Of a stretch of DNA of 20,236 nt, positions 1 to 9,234 are shown one piece after another. The position numbers were made by a program, and so were the translations under genes. The DNA is from Tubiluchus corallicola. Lineage: Eukaryota; Priapulida; Priapulimorpha; Priapulimorphida; Tubiluchidae. Below the pieces are notes generated by a model that did no database searches, was not told the DNA's origin, and worked only from the letters and a program-made list of their open reading frames with translations. Every line of letters begins with the position of its first letter. Within the stretch, counting starts at the first letter, position 1. Location: positions 1 through 20,236 of the forward strand of contig JAQGDQ010001505.1 in assembly GCA_030141605.1 (NCBI GenBank), written 5' to 3'.

Positions 1-997
1 TTTTCTTTTCGATCTTTTCTCTTATTTCGACAAACTCTGTCATGAACCGAAAGCAATCTTTGAGAATTCATTTGATGTATAAGTTTTAACTAAATCACCA
101 CTATTGTGATGAGCTATCGCAGACTTACTCAAAACAAGATTTCTCGCTAGTGGATTTGTCGTCAATATTCAATAGGGTGTTGTTTGGTGAATTAATTGTG
201 TACATTGGGAAGGGGCCGTTTTACCAGGTGGTGCGAATATTTTAAATTATCAAGATTTTTTTTTCCAATTACATAAGTCTCTCAAACAGGTAAGCAATAT
301 AACTTTGTACAGAAAGTCTTTTTAGGATATACTTTAAAATTTCTCTGTCTTCCCCTTTAAAACAAGAATGTATTAAAGGAAAGAACATATCATTCTGTAT
401 GTTGGGTTTATTTTACTGTTACCACTTAAACATAAACTAATAACAAAGAAATTTGCAAATAACTGCCTATAAAGCATTAATTTAATTATATTACCGCTGA
501 ATATTAATTTTCAGGCGTGGTGGTTGCCGCCATTCACTTGAAAATCATGACATAACTGGGAGACTTCGTGACTTTTCGTAAGCGCGTCGTGATTTTCCGT
601 AAGCGCGTACTCTTTAAACTAATTCAAACTTCTGCAGCTTACCTAATGTTCACACAAAGATCTTTCAAAATTAGCTATCTTATTTTTTGTAAAAACATAT
701 TATTCTTTTGATGATGATTCACAGTGCGCTGCTTTTCTTCAAGACGAATGACGTCATGGAAGAAGAATGGGCAATGAAAATGGGAGCGCCCACGCATGAA
801 CTGATCGCGACTTCAAAGTGATTTTGCTAGTTACATGACGTGCTTATTGCAGTTTTATTACTCAATCATTCTAACATTTTTCGCGAACATTGAAAAACCT
901 ATCCTCTTAGTAGGCTTGGCCTTCCCTTAAGTCTGAACTGACGTTATATCATATTGAACAAATCGTTAAATAACTAGACATTTACTAATTTTTATAG
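1..997. other. Non-coding 5' stretch, probable intron of the plus-strand gene
   Basis: I see no exon I can defend here. The stretch holds one copy of a dispersed repeat (about 176-365). It also holds a short tandem duplication near 567-609, where two roughly 20-base units each end in CGTAAGCGCGT, and a palindromic TGACGTCA (CRE-like octamer) at 749-756 inside a short open frame at about 711-822. It ends in an acceptor (TTTTTATAG) at 997. If the exon at 998 is internal, this is intron sequence. Confidence 0.45.
176..365 (+). repeat. Dispersed direct repeat, copy A
   Basis: This segment can be aligned by eye to 2464-2662. Shared blocks include CCGTTTTAC, GCGAATATT, AAATTAT, TTACATAAGTCT or CTACATAAGTCT, AATATAACTTT and a CCCTTTAA end. 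Identity is moderate (I estimate 70-80%), with small indels. No open frame or terminal inverted repeat is obvious. It could be an old non-autonomous element or a segmental duplication around the exon at 998-1204. Confidence 0.6.
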
Positions 998-1204
998 AAT
1001 CAAGAGGATTCGAAACAGTCTCTAGAAAGTATCGTTGGGACGCCTAAAATCTTTGACATCCTAAATGGTGAGACATTGCTTCGGACGTTGTACTGTGAAA
1101 ATGATGTCGAGCCAACGCTTACCAAGCTGAACTGGGCTTCTTTGCCAGATGACATACGCATAAAGAAGAAGCAGCAGCATGATGGAAAACTTTGTTACGT
1201 AGGA
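998..1204 (+). CDS. Internal exon of an unrecognised plus-strand gene
   Basis: This is a 207-nt exon (69 codons) without a stop, bounded by an acceptor TTTTTATAG and a strong donor GGA|GTGAGT. The frame starts N-Q-E-D-S-K-Q-S-L-E, passes through I-F-D-I-L-N-G-E-T-L-L-R-T-L-Y and P-T-L-T-K-L-N-W-A-S-L-P-D-D, and ends G-K-L-C-Y-V-G. Both ends are phase 0, and the exon joins in frame to the terminal exon at 3528. It has no ATG-led long frame. I do not recognise the family. The amino-acid mix (soluble, mixed charge, K-K-K-Q-Q-H tract) looks cytosolic or nuclear, but no domain can be named. Confidence 0.55.
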
Positions 1205-3527
1205 GTGAGTATTAACACGAGATGATTTAGGAAAAGATAAACACTAGTTATTAAAAACGTCAAAAACTGGACCCGTTTTTAAAGATAGTACAGTTTTTAT
1301 GATGAACTAGAATTATTTTAGCAGGGATAGGTTTCGAATCGATTTATATCTTACGTTAGAGCCTGGGACTGATATGCATGACCTTCATACCTTTTTTCAA
1401 TATTTTTGAACTGTTTAACACGAGAATGCTGAAACAGTATTCTGGTCAAGGGAGCTACTGGTCAAACGCAATTTAACATTTTAGTTATTACCTCATCGTA
1501 ATTCGAGCTTTCTGGTAAATTTCCCCAATTTAGTCTGCAAAAATCTCACCTTGTGGAAGTCAGCAAAACTATGTCTGGCATTCGCGTTCAATAAAATGCC
1601 GTATTGTTTTGAAGATCCGTTGTAAAGGAAAACAGAATAATTTTGTTGTATGTCCTACCCGATTTTGAAGTACGGTCAAAAGTATGCATTTTAACACATA
1701 TAATAATGCCAAAGTGTTTCTGATAATTTAATTACGGTTAAAAACTTGATTAACGGCCGGTGAACCCAGCTAGTGACGCTGTCATAACTGCATATAATTT
1801 GCAATAAAACACAAACATTTCACGAGCTTGTTGCATGTGCGTGCGAAGTGCAGTGTTACTGCACAATATTCACTGTGAAATACAAAGTCTTCAAATTTTA
1901 ATTTTAAATTTTCAAGTTCACCGTTATGCTCATCGATTAGCTCTCAGATGGGTGCACTACATCATAACCGAGAAATACCTGAACTGAGAGGTACAGCGCC
2001 CGTTTTTTGTGCAACGCGTTTTGAGATGGAGGAGCTATTGTCCATCTAACTAGCGAATGGTGAAATGCATGTAACAGTGAAGAACTAGCCGCACGTAGGC
2101 GAAATTAAATTTCTGTGGTAATAATTCTTTCACCTAAGTCATTCTAGAAAAAATTAATACGTTCTATAATGGCATTTACGATTATCCTTTGTTAATGCAC
2201 AATAAAATAATCTTCATGAAGAAGTGAAAAAAGTTGTTTTGAAATCTTGTATCATCTGCATACTGCTGACTTATTGCACACAGAGCTTGTATTAGCAGCA
2301 ATGTTGCATAAAAACTAGTGAATTTAAACACCCGTGAAGACAGTTAGGTGCAGCCATTTTAATGGTAGATAAAATTACGTAAAGTTTGAAAAAATAATTT
2401 GTACCACGCTCTTCGCTAACTTTTAAAAGTTTTAAATACTTTATATTATCAATAAGATCAACAATGTGTTTTTTTTTGGTGAGTCAGTAATGCATATTGA
2501 GATGGCGATGCAGTGCCGTTTTACTATGTGGCGCGAATATTATAAATTATTAACATTTTCTTTTCCAACTACATAAGTCTTGTGCAACGCTAACTAATAT
2601 AACTTTACTTGGAAAGCTCGTTGTGATATATTCTAAAATTCCCCTTTCTTTCCCTTTAATTAAGGGCACGAAAATATCAAGGCAGAATCGCTGAGTCTCA
2701 GAAAACGTTTAAAAATGACGTAAAAAATACAGACGTTGTTTTTTTTATTGGGAAACGCGTTCTAATTACATTGCATGCCATACGAAATTTGCTGAATTTT
2801 GTATAATTCCTAAACGTATGTAACATCCGTCTTACATGAGGCAAAAATTTGTGTGACACAACTTGTGTGACTAGCATTTTGCTCGTGTGCACGCTTTCGT
2901 GTGCGGACTTAGTACAACCATTTTTATCATACATAACCAGCTCAGACCCATAAAAAGCGATCATTCTGCCACGTGTCATCTATTAATTGTTTACTGTGAT
3001 TTCCAATATAAAATTGTTTAACATAAAAGTTGCCGTATTAGCGGAAAATTTTTTATGAGATGATTTGCGTGACATCGACTGCATACAGATTTTTTGCCAT
3101 GTAGCAAAACAAGCCTTTTCATAGTTCTAGCGAATGATAATGATCGCGAAAAGGTCAAAAGTTAAATGTACCAGACAACGTATTTGTGTACACTTGACAA
3201 CGCGTCGCAGCCTAAGGTACTGTAATAGTAGTAGTTTTAACAGCTAGCTAGAAATTTACCTAGTTCATTCTTTCTTATTCCCAAGCAAAATCCTGCTAGT
3301 AAATCACTCTACCCACAGGCTAATGCATAGTTAAGTAAAGACCACGTAAAACAACTGAAGTTACTGAAATGATGCGGCAGAAGGCTTTGTTTTACACACG
3401 TCACGTGTGGGTTTTGGTTATGACGTGTTGCTGTAGTATACGTAACTTTTGAACTACAGCAACTGCGCGCGCACACTATGAAACTGTGAAAATGCTTAAT
3501 GCCAAATATTTTTTATTGGTTTTGCAG
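1205..3527 (+). other. Probable intron of the unrecognised plus-strand gene
   Basis: This 2.3-kb AT-rich stretch lies between the phase-0 donor GTGAGT at 1205 and the acceptor TTTTGCAG ending at 3527. It contains the second copy of the dispersed repeat (2464-2662). I see no other exon, RNA gene or element in it. The open frame on the minus strand at 2698-2979 shows no family features. Confidence 0.45.
2464..2662 (+). repeat. Dispersed direct repeat, copy B
   Basis: Same orientation as 176-365, 2.3 kb downstream, with the two copies flanking the exon at 998-1204. Best-conserved blocks are the GCCGTTTTAC start, GGCGCGAATATT and CTACATAAGTCT. The 5' limit is soft: TTTGGTGA is shared, and further upstream similarity fades. 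Confidence 0.6.
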
Positions 3528-3842
3528 GTGTATGCGGTGAGCGACTGTTTCACACAGCAGCGAGAATTTAAGCTTTGTTCTTTGAATGGGACGGCATTTT
3601 TGAAGTACACAGCAGGATGCACTAGCAGGTCTAACGAACAGCCCTTTCGGACGGGTTTTTCGCATTTCATGAAGATCAGTTCACAATCACACGACACTCG
3701 TGAAAATTTTTCTAACTTTGCTGAGACAGCAGCCGCATTTAATAGCGAATCTTCGCCAGAAAAAACTGCAGTTCTCAAGGTTTCACCAACCTGGCACGCT
3801 ACAACTAAACTCAACGTGCATCAAGAACGGCAACGGCAATAA
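3528..3842 (+). CDS. Terminal exon of an unrecognised plus-strand gene
   Basis: After a good polypyrimidine acceptor (TTGGTTTTGCAG) the frame is open for 104 codons to TAA at 3840-3842. The product starts V-Y-A-V-S-D-C-F-T-Q-Q-R-E-F-K-L-C and contains A-F-L-K-Y-T-A-G-C. It then becomes serine-, threonine- and glutamine-rich and ends N-V-H-Q-E-R-Q-R-Q. Joined at phase 0 to the exon at 998-1204, the junction reads L-C-Y-V-G/V-Y-A-V-S-D. The first third, with its regular cysteines, looks folded, while the tail looks disordered. An ATG at 3486 lies before the acceptor, so it is not the preferred start. The antisense frame over the same bases is a shadow. Family unknown. Confidence 0.5.
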   Translation: MYAVSDCFTQQREFKLCSLNGTAFLKYTAGCTSRSNEQPFRTGFSHFMKISSQSHDTRENFSNFAETAAAFNSESSPEKTAVLKVSPTWHATTKLNVHQERQRQ

Positions 3843-4210
3843 TAACCATTTACCTAACTTGCTATGAAAAATAAGGTAGCAGTAAGTCGAGAATAGGCTA
3901 AAGAAAGTATGTAAGATTATAAGAATGTAATTCTGGTTAGGTTGAATTCAATTCTTTTTATTGGACGATGAATAATGAGTGCATGTTCTTTTAGTGACTA
4001 GGTAATAATGAGAGAAAGAAAGAAAGGAAGAAAGAACAAAAGAAAGGAAGAAACATCGAAAGAAAAGAAAGAAAGAATGAATGAATGAATGAATGAATGA
4101 ATGAATGAATGAATGAATGAATGAAAGGATAGAAGGAAGAAAGAAAAATGAATAACATTAATTTTAAAAACTGTAACGCATATAAATATTTGTAGGGAGA
4201 ATAAATAAAT
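3843..4210 (+). other. Probable 3' UTR with AATAAA cluster
   Basis: This follows the TAA of the plus-strand terminal exon. It is AT-rich, contains a purine-rich (GAAA)n/(GAAT)n array and reaches AATAAATAAATAAA at about 4200, the first good polyadenylation signal downstream of the stop. Assignment is by position only. Confidence 0.35.
4011..4145 (+). repeat. (GAAA)n / (GAAT)n compound microsatellite
   Basis: GAAA/GGAA units run to about 4074. About a dozen near-perfect GAAT (ATGA) units follow at about 4074-4124, then more GAAA-type units. Confidence 0.9.
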
Positions 4211-4344
4211 AAATATATATATTCAGTTGTATATATTTTGTATTCAACTTAATTAGTTTTTAGCAAAAAATCAGATACGAAATACACAATGCTGTTAGCC
4301 TCTTGCCAAGCCTGTTTTATTGTGCCTTATTATTTGTTTAATCA

Positions 4345-4700
4345 TTGTCATATTAATCGTCGTCGTCGTTTTCATTGTTCGTTTATCGTCGTCACAAACT
4401 GTTATCACTCTTGTTGTTGCTGCTGCTTTTTTCAGCATCAACCTGTTGCTGCTACTGCTGCTGCTTCTGGTCGTACTGCTTTCATCAGCGTCACCACTGC
4501 TGTTGCTGTTGCTGCTTTCGTGAATGCCACTGCTTTATTCAGTGACGCTTTATTGCCATTATGTCATTCGAAATGCTTGAGCTGTTTAAATATAATTTAT
4601 GTGGAAGGGTTCCGGTTGAGTGGAATGATGGATGCTGGTGGCAGCGCTAACGATGATGACAGTAGTGACGATGACGATGAGGCTGGTGCAGTCGCGCAGT
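4345..4700 (+). repeat. Degenerate trinucleotide-rich tract (CGT/TGC/CTG, then GAT/GAC)
   Basis: The tract begins with TCGTCGTCG at about 4356. Interrupted TTGCTGCTG and CTGCTGCTG runs follow at about 4414-4517. A GAT/GAC-rich end lies at about 4651-4680. Two overlapping open frames here exist only because the repeat lacks stops. Their A/V-rich or L-rich products carry no domain. Confidence 0.75.
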
Positions 4701-4826
4701 GTTAATAATTGCAACAGGCTTTAGAGGAGTGCTTTGCTAGAGCACCCTCATTCGCCTTGTATAATACTATACAACTTTTTTATTACTGAACTACAAATGC
4801 ATCCGCTAAAGAATGAGTGTGAGTGG

Positions 4827-4884
4827 TTGTGAAAGGACGAACTGCGCTTACTACAGTTAACAAAACTCAGGGAGATGAACATGA
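4827..4884 (+). repeat. 58-bp direct repeat, copy A
   Basis: This aligns without gaps to 5923-5980 with 7 differences in 58 positions by eye. The conserved core is GCAGTTAACAAAACTCAG or CAGTTAACAAAACTCAG. A shorter echo of its end (AGATG..GAACATGA..TTTTTTT) appears at about 5101-5123. Confidence 0.75.
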
Positions 4885-5063
4885 GTTTTTTTCCAAATTA
4901 ATGTTCGTTTAATATATAATGTTATATAACAACATGCAAGCCTACAATTGATTTCTGAAACAGTTTCAGATTATTTTTTAGGAAAACAATCTAGCGGCCA
5001 TAATCAACGAATCCAGGTAAAAAGTCATTAGTAAATGTGACAGAAAAAGTCACAGGAACACAT

Positions 5064-5101
5064 AATCCTAACCCTAATACCAACCCTAACACTAATCCTA
5101 A
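5064..5101 (+). repeat. Interstitial telomere-like (CCCTAA) repeats, degenerate
   Basis: About six units of CCTAA, CCCTAA or close variants (AATCCTAACCCTAATACC, CAACCCTAACACTAATCC) are read on the plus strand, so TTAGGG-type repeats lie on the minus strand. This matches the common animal telomere unit with several point changes. It lies just past the predicted 3' end of the minus-strand Penelope-like fragment. Confidence 0.7.
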
Positions 5102-5139
5102 GATGTTGAACATGATTTTTTTCACAATCATGTAAATGC

Positions 5140-5640
5140 CATCATATATAAAAAATTTGTCAATACAACTTTATTAAAACTTTTACTTTACAAAGTTAAG
5201 TTAAAATCGTGCCAAACCTTTCGGCAGATTGCTGCTGTCATCATCAGTGGCAAATTTACAAACACACAACCAGTTTATAAAGAAAAAGGCAGAGCCTATT
5301 CTGCACTAATTAAGTAGTTAACAGAACCCAAATAGACAGTGAATAAGCAGACCAGTAAAGAAATTGATACAGTAACTTATGCACTAAGTATGTATTCACA
5401 AAAGCCATATAGGTAATGATTAAGCAGGCATGAAGAAAATAAATTGTTACAGTAACAAAGAGCTTATTAGGCTTATTAGGGTACATAGATAAACTTTCTT
5501 TTAATAATAAGTCCCAGTTATTTGTAGCTTTGGTCACAATGCTGAAATTATTAAAATCAGCTTTGTGGCTAGAAGCACAGATTTTAGTGTCTGTAATAAA
5601 AAAATGGTCAAACAAGACATGTATTGCCAGTTAATCAGTG
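5140..5640 (-). mobile_element. Penelope-like retroelement 3' fragment (GIY-YIG-type C-terminus), decayed
   Basis: On the minus strand, 5615-5310 encodes a short frame with F-D-H-F-F-I-T-D-T-K-I-C-A, then N-F-S-I-V, W-D-L-L-L-K-E-S-L and N-K-P-N. From memory of the family this is the usual C-terminal part of the GIY-YIG endonuclease of Penelope-like elements (a 'H..(T)..H/K-I', then 'F.I', then 'D..I-K-E-S-L.I...K-P-.-L-N' pattern). The following minus-strand DNA at 5248-5217 carries CTGATGATGACAGCAG and CTGCCGAAAGG, a tract I associate with the 3' ends of such elements. It is followed by an AT-rich tail with AATAAAG. The catalytic reverse-transcriptase part is absent, so the copy is 5'-truncated and dead. 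Another retroelement class with a similar tail is possible. Confidence 0.5.
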
Positions 5641-6303
5641 GTTTAAAATAGTATCTGTTTTATTACTTTAATTGTTTATGGCACGTAAATAAATTGTGAT
5701 TGATTGGAACATTTTTGTTTGATTAGCTGAACTTCTTTCCTAGGCAAAATTGAGACTTTCTTCCGACCACCTTCCGAATTCTAGTCGATTCGATTTTCAA
5801 TAAATGTAGCAATAACAATGAACGTCACACTAAATGAATGACTGAATGAATGGCTTACACTACAGACTGTAATTATACGCTGTAGAATTATAAAACGCGA
5901 CTTAAATGTGATGAACCGGCGATTGTGAAAGGACGTACTGCGATTATTGCAGTTAACAAAACTCAGCCAGACGAACATGATAGTAATTAAGGTGCAAACT
6001 TGAAGCCTTGCTTTTACTGAAACTAGCCGAATAACCATAATTAATTCACTTAGTCCATTCACATATCGTCTATACATGATTAATTTTCTAAACCTATGTC
6101 AGACGAAATAATATTCTTGGCTGTAATTAGTATTTCCAGACATGTTTTTTTAGCAAATGACGCAGGTTCTCATGTTGACTGTCCTATTAAATTAATTGTT
6201 CTGCGTAGTCGGAAAATGCTTGTAAAACTTGTATTCAAATGTGCTGGTTGTGACGGAATGAACTAGTCCAGAATGGAGAGATTTTGATGATCTACAACGA
6301 GAC
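5641..6303. other. Intergenic AT-rich stretch
   Basis: Apart from the 58-bp repeat copy at 5923-5980 I see no feature. The minus-strand open frame at 5781-6077 runs through repeat sequence and shows no family signature. Confidence 0.5.
5923..5980 (+). repeat. 58-bp direct repeat, copy B
   Basis: Partner of 4827-4884 in the same orientation, about 1.1 kb away, ungapped with 7 mismatches. The two copies bracket the telomere-like repeats and the Penelope-like fragment. Confidence 0.75.
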
Positions 6304-6503
6304 TTACTTACTTACTTACTCACTCACTCACTCACTCACTCACTCACTCACTCACTCACTCACTCACTCACCCACTCACTCACTCACTCACTCACTCACT
6401 CACTCACTCACTCACTCACTCACTCACTCACTCACTCACTCACTCACTCACTCACTCACTCACTCACTCACTCACTCACTCACTCACTCACTCACTCACT
6501 TAC
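6304..6503 (+). repeat. (TCAC)n microsatellite, about 200 bp
   Basis: Nearly pure ACTC/TCAC units start with a few ACTT units. One CCCACTCA interruption lies at about 6370. The T-H-S-L protein frame across it is an artefact. On the minus strand it is a (GTGA)n tail directly following a 5S rRNA-like sequence. Confidence 0.97.
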
Positions 6504-6510
6504 TGTCCGC

Positions 6511-6625
6511 AAACCTCAACCTCCTGGTTTTCCCAGTGGTCACCCATCCAAGTACTAACCCGCCTCGACGTTACTTTACTTCGGTGATCAGGCGAGAACC
6601 GGTGTCATCAACGTAATTTGAACAA
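6511..6625 (-). pseudogene. 5S rRNA-derived sequence (pseudogene or 5S-SINE head)
   Basis: Read on the minus strand this aligns along nearly the whole length of 5S rRNA. ATTACGTTGATG is followed by ACCGGTTCTCGCCTGATCAC, CGAAGTAAAG (internal promoter A-box region), GTTAGTACTTGGATGGGTGA (box C) and AAACCAGGAGG near the 3' end. The loop sequences are those of animal 5S rRNA, but several changes (GTAAAGTAACG for GTTAAGCAACG, a poor 5' end) make a functional gene unlikely. A (GTGA)n array follows directly instead of a T-run terminator, as in 5S-derived SINEs. Confidence 0.8.
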
Positions 6626-6908
6626 CCAGTATTTTCAACGCCGTAGTCGTGTATAAGCACCTGCCAGTGATATACAAGAATTGCAAACTTGCTACATACG
6701 AACATGTACTAATGCGTAGAAATTGTCCTCAAATACCAGTAAAATCCACACTAACTTTCGTTTATTAATAATCAGTATACAAATCAGTAACAACAGTATA
6801 CAAACATGTTTAATATTAGCCTATATCGATTCGATTTTTTTACTTTTTCAAGAACGGAGGTCAACGACTTAAAAAAGGACAAAAATTCGGATTTCCGTGA
6901 TAAGTAAT

Positions 6909-7083
6909 CTAGCTTGTCGCCCAGGATTCACAAATATATGGAAATTTTGCTGTATCACACGAGAAGTCATTCCACGTCTTCCCGTTTGCCCGCAGGATGG
7001 CGCAGTTTTCGCCATCGCCGTAATTATCCGGTTGCCCATCTGCTACGTCCCAAGAAGTAAAATTCAGTTTAATCCAGTAAAAG
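6909..7083 (-). CDS. C-type lectin domain, last exon
   Basis: On the minus strand, after a CAG acceptor (start ambiguous within CAGCAGCAG at 7083-7095), the frame reads F-Y-W-I-K-L-N-F-T-S-W-D-V-A-D-G. It continues Q-P-D-N-Y-G-D-G-E-N-C-A-I-L, W-N-D-F-S-C-D and F-P-Y-I-C-E-S, ending at TAG (6909-6911). This is the C-terminal half of a C-type lectin fold: the QPD calcium/sugar motif (usually galactose-type preference), the WND calcium motif, and the last three conserved cysteines in order. Such proteins are secreted sugar receptors in invertebrate immunity. The incoming intron phase is 2, so an exon for the N-terminal half must lie upstream, but I could not find one between 7084 and 8355. The gene may be broken or have a distant exon. 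A plus-strand frame over the same bases is a shadow. Confidence 0.8.
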
Positions 7084-8332
<1,249 letters not shown>

Positions 8333-8355
8333 AAGATGATAAGAAGAATACTTAC

Positions 8356-8419
8356 ATGTACATGCTTTTCCGTTTATTAGCGTTAAACTAGCAAAAGGAA
8401 GAATCAAAACAGACTTCAT
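8356..8419 (-). CDS. Signal-peptide leader exon (first coding exon of a secreted protein)
   Basis: On the minus strand TTTTAG|ATG places a start codon directly after an acceptor. It encodes M-K-S-V-L-I-L-P-F-A-S-L-T-L-I-N-G-K-A-C-T and ends ACAT|GTAAGT (phase 1). This is a short, hydrophobic secretion signal. The end T-L-I-N-G-K-A and the donor match the exon fragment at 20214-20236, which leads into the GH16 gene. The downstream partner is uncertain: the lectin exon at 6909-7083 lies next on the same strand but needs an intervening exon (phase 1 to phase 2). It could equally be the first exon of a lost GH16 paralogue. Reading through the donor would run into the (GA)n repeat, so the long S-L-rich continuation is not protein. 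Confidence 0.6.
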
Positions 8420-8540
8420 CTAAAATAGAAATAGTGTATTATTATCATTTTAGCGCATGATTTTACAAACTCACAATTAATTAAATTTTGATATTAAACT
8501 TGAAAGACATGGAATGTGAAAAATTTAGAAACTTAGACTT

Positions 8541-8605
8541 AAAGCGGCCTCTGTCGCTTAGTGACCTGTAGCAGAAGGTCTCTGGTTCTCATCCAGGCTG
8601 CATTC
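8541..8605 (+). mobile_element. tRNA-derived SINE remnant (possible)
   Basis: GCGGCCTCTGTCGCTTAGTG resembles the 5' end and A box of a tRNA head. AGAAGGTCTCTGGTTCTCAT resembles the extra-loop and B-box side (GGTTCGAATCC with changes). The middle is shorter than in a tRNA, so no functional tRNA is proposed. The 3' body cannot be delimited. Confidence 0.35.
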
Positions 8606-8732
8606 CGTATTTTCCTATTTTCAGTTGTTCAAGTAATATCAGATATTAATTAATTGCGTGTTTATAAATCAAACGAGAAACATGATATATAAACACTTGA
8701 CCATTATTATTCTGTTACTAACTCTACTGGTA

Positions 8733-8805
8733 ATATCTGATATAGCATATATATGCTATATGTTAGATATATATATATATATGCTAGATATATGTCTCTT
8801 ACATA
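8733..8805. repeat. AT-rich palindromic (AT)n tract
   Basis: GATATAGCATATATATGCTA is largely self-complementary. It is followed by an (AT)n run and TATGCTAGATATATG. Confidence 0.7.
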
Positions 8806-9059
8806 TAGTAGGCTTTTGTTACCAGTGGCTGCAGACTCCGATTTTCTGTGACATTAAATAATGAAATGAGCATTTTTGACCACTCGGCAGTATTATCTGC
8901 ATGTAATAAATGTCCCTTCAATTTTCAAGCTCAAATAACGCTCTTTTGCGAAACCTTATTTAGATGATATTGCATATAAAAACAGCAGATATTGCCCCAA
9001 GGATGATTTATTAAAAATAAATAATAAAAGTGAATTTCTTAATTTTTTCTCGGAACACT
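8806..9059. other. Intergenic stretch, nothing recognised
   Basis: AT-rich sequence between two simple repeats, with no open frame or motif I can support. Confidence 0.4.
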
Positions 9060-9063
9060 TATC

Positions 9064-9127
9064 TAATAATATTAATTATAATAATACAAATAATAATAAT
9101 AAAAATAAAAATAATAATAATAATAAC

Positions 9128-9225
<98 letters not shown>

Positions 9226-9234
9226 TAATACACA
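9064..9234 (+). repeat. (AAT)n microsatellite
   Basis: Imperfect at the start (AATATTAATTATAATAATAC) and nearly pure from about 9126 to 9224. The polyisoleucine frames on both strands are artefacts. Confidence 0.97.

Noticed and set aside
711-822. Short open frame with E-E-E-W-A-M-K-M-G-A-P and a CRE-like TGACGTCA as an upstream exon
   Set aside because: No good donor follows, and a junction to the exon at 998 would be out of phase. The CRE octamer alone is not evidence of a promoter.
3476-3814. Minus-strand 112-residue open frame
   Set aside because: Antisense shadow of the plus-strand terminal exon, which has a proper acceptor and a matching partner exon.
5219-5247. True hammerhead ribozyme
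   Set aside because: The core words are present but stem II does not pair next to CTGATGA, and the outer pairing has the wrong topology. Reported only as a structured motif to test.
6284-6616. T-H-S-L repeat protein
   Set aside because: Translation of (TCAC)n. The C-terminal part is antisense 5S rRNA sequence.
8541-8605. Functional tRNA gene
   Set aside because: Only the A-box and B-box sides are suggested, the middle is too short and the acceptor stem does not pair. Kept only as a possible SINE remnant.
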